From contig CADAGO010000005.1 in NCBI GenBank assembly GCA_902787555.1, positions 41,793 through 105,792 of the forward strand: a stretch of 64,000 nucleotides of DNA. Reading direction: 5' to 3'. A program made the translations under genes and the position numbers. The notes under the pieces were generated by a model, which ran no database searches, was not told the origin of the DNA, and saw only the letters and a program-made list of their open reading frames with translations. Positions within the stretch are counted from its first letter, which is position 1; every line of letters starts with the position of its first letter. The DNA comes from an uncultured Bacteroidales bacterium (GTDB lineage: Bacteria; Bacteroidota; Bacteroidia; Bacteroidales; Bacteroidaceae). Shown here piece by piece: positions 62,687 through 64,000 of the stretch.

Positions 62687-62825
62687 GTTTCACGTTTCAG
62701 TTGTTTCAGTTCGTTTTTAGGTATTCTAACCTACGAAAACACTTATATTATATTACATATAATATAAAATTTCTTTTTGACTTTTCATCGCTCAGTTTTT
62801 AACTGAAACAACTGAAACGCGAAAC
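62687..62825. repeat. Inverted-repeat element with GTTTCAGTT arms around an AT-rich core
   Basis: The left arm (62687-62711) and right arm (62801-62825) pair at 24 of 25 positions. The left arm is made of GTTTCAC, GTTTCAGTT and GTTTCAGTT. The 89-nt loop holds TAGGTATTCTAACCTA, a small hairpin, and an AT-rich inverted repeat (TATATTAT/ATAATATA). Confidence 0.9.
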
Positions 62826-62984
62826 GCAACTCTTTCTTTGTAGAGAAGATCTTTTTGTTTCTTCTGACGGAAAAACGATTGAGCGTATTCCTGCAAACAA
62901 GTGTTAGCAAGTATTAGCATATAGGAAAATACTCTGCATTTCATGGTTGTTACATCGATGAAATGGCACTTTTTTAGCTTTTTT

Positions 62985-63020
62985 CGTAAATAAAGCAGGC
63001 GAACCAATAGTCGCCTGCTT
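62985..63020 (-). terminator. Terminator of the CotH-like gene
   Basis: AAGCAGGCGA and TCGCCTGCTT form a perfect 10-bp stem with an 8-nt loop (62993-63020); on the minus strand TTATTTACG follows. It is about 60 nt past the stop. Confidence 0.8.
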
Positions 63021-63080
63021 CTCTTTTCTCCTCCCATCTAAAAGACTTACATTATTCTATTTCTACATTTTCTCCGGGGG

Positions 63081-64000
63081 CTATCTCACCCATACCTTCT
63101 TACCTCCGATGATGTTGATGCCCTTCTGAGGTGCAGAGATGCGCTGACCTTGGAGATTGAAAATTACTTCTTCACCTTGGAAGAGGGGGGCGTTTTCAAC
63201 AAACATCGGCACAGCATTCACACTGACAGGAATATCAAAAATATTACAAATGTGATTATAATTCATCTTGTACCATTGCTTCACATAGTCTATCTCCTCT
63301 TTCAACGTTAGTCGGAGCGGAACAGGATTGTCGTTCCATTTCTCATACTCGCGGTTCCAGGCTCCTGAACGTATAAACATGTCAGAATAGCGGTCAAGCC
63401 ATTGGTATACGCTGTCAATAGAAAGAACACCCTTTCGGTATTGTTGCGTGTTAACAGGTACTGATGGCGCGACGCGATATCGACAACGGAAAGGAATGTA
63501 TTATTATAAAGATTGTCGCCTATCAGCATGGCAAAAGTAAATACGACATAGTCGATTAGGTTGTCAACATAGAAATAGTCATTCACCTCTATCTCAAACT
63601 TGTCGTCCGATGTACGTTCTGAACAAAAGTCAATAAGTTCCATCAAAGGCATCCATGTTCCCTGTGATGGATATTCGTCAGGATACTTCAATTCCCAAGA
63701 GTTCCACAAAATGGTGTCTGTCGGTGACTCCTTGTAAGACAGGAGGTAGATGTCATCATAGTCGTTCCAACTTACTCCTCTGTAAAGAATACCTCTGACA
63801 CGCACCTCCCCTTCTGCAGAGACCTTTGCCTTCTTCAACCCGAGCAACTTACGGTCTATCTTGTCTGTAAGGCAGTAAAGCCCGTGATATTGGCCGTTAA
63901 TAAACAGTTCGACAAAACGGCCCTCGGTACCATTCCTGCCTCCAAAGGATGTCGGATAGGGAGTCCTGTTGATGCTGTTCCAAATGTCAAAACAAATCCT
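63081..64000 (-). pseudogene. CotH kinase-like secreted protein, frameshifted, 5' end outside the window
   Basis: The frame entering from the right edge reads RICFDIWNSINRTPYP, GRNGTEGRFVELFINGQYHG and LYCLTDKIDRKLLGLKK, the CotH protein-kinase-like family pattern (spore coat kinases and bacterial relatives). It continues to NNTFLSVVDIASRHQYLLT near 63450, then drops out of frame and stops at 63308. Another frame takes up at about 63460 with NTQQYRKGVLSIDSVYQWL and runs to 63081, ending in VIFNLQGQRI and KGINIIGGKKVWVR, the shared tail. The residues expected after YLLT (a WDxD segment) are missing, so a small deletion with a frameshift is likely; a sequencing error is possible too. Confidence 0.75.

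Noticed and set aside
62455-62802. A 115-codon plus-strand frame across the two inverted-repeat elements
   Set aside because: Its translation mirrors the DNA repeats (VTMVIWSFV, DQMTMTKMTA), and the inverted symmetry explains the open frame. No promoter or family match.
1-64000. rRNA, tRNA, transposase or prophage genes
   Set aside because: Gaps were read by eye for cloverleaf ends, DDE-type frames and phage genes; none found. Most gaps are too short for them.

Overview
The window looks like part of a Bacteroidales chromosome, most likely a gut or rumen member of the Prevotellaceae. Evidence: promoters of the Bacteroidetes type (TTG/TTTG, about 20 bp, then TAnnTTTG); genes typical of the order (MurF-Alr fusion, GSCFA protein, PorX/PorW/PorZ of the type IX secretion system, long uridine-kinase-like protein family, BspA-type leucine-rich repeat proteins); and short C-terminal tails of the form YNLQGQR...GINIVxGKKVxVK. 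The genus is an inference. No rRNA, tRNA, CRISPR array, transposase or phage gene was found.

Layout. 1-4066 is a minus-strand housekeeping run (ispG start, purE, a PAP2-like membrane protein, rpoN, a zinc peptidase, a small acidic protein, trxA). 4191-9460, also minus, holds a secreted beta-L-arabinofuranosidase (GH127/146), an orphan iron/cobalamin-type ABC ATPase and a nucleoside kinase lacking the usual N-terminal half. 9594-16772, plus strand, holds a GSCFA protein, murF-alr, a small conserved protein and the fumarate reductase/succinate dehydrogenase operon, closed by a clear terminator. 17007-25171, plus, is aroQ, O-methyltransferase, rbfA, a LolE-type permease fused in frame to a thioredoxin-like lipoprotein, a TrmH-type methyltransferase, mutS and a U32 peptidase. 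25149-31874, minus, is porZ, a YitT-RdgB fusion and leuS.

31875-39596 is the accessory part: 1.3 kb of noncoding DNA with inverted repeats and a structured RNA candidate, a BspA-like LRR protein, a YafQ-type toxin-antitoxin pair, a BlaI/M56 sensor pair with a visible operator, and a GH51 arabinofuranosidase. 39747-46782 holds the late cobalamin pathway (cobU-cobT-cobS plus strand, facing cobQ-cobC/D-cbiB minus strand), with a DUF4861 protein. 46790-57649 is one tightly packed minus-strand run porW-porX-tsaE-dnaE-rnr that reads on into the cob genes. 57876-64000 has rubrerythrin, a palindrome-rich intergenic region, a large LRR surface protein, a second cluster of inverted-repeat elements and a frameshifted CotH-like gene running off the window.

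Themes. Three secreted proteins carry a shared short C-terminal tail that may be a T9SS sorting signal, and three T9SS genes (porW, porX, porZ) are present. The two arabinofuranosidases point to plant arabinan/arabinoxylan use. The least explained DNA is the pair of noncoding regions at 32.0-32.9 kb and 62.4-62.9 kb: they hold three elements with one architecture (arms built of short direct repeats, arranged as a long inverted repeat) but different arm sequences, each region lying upstream of an LRR surface gene. Several repeats of a GC-rich hairpin family sit between genes, and two related copies lie inside coding sequences in frame (leuS and the M56 sensor).
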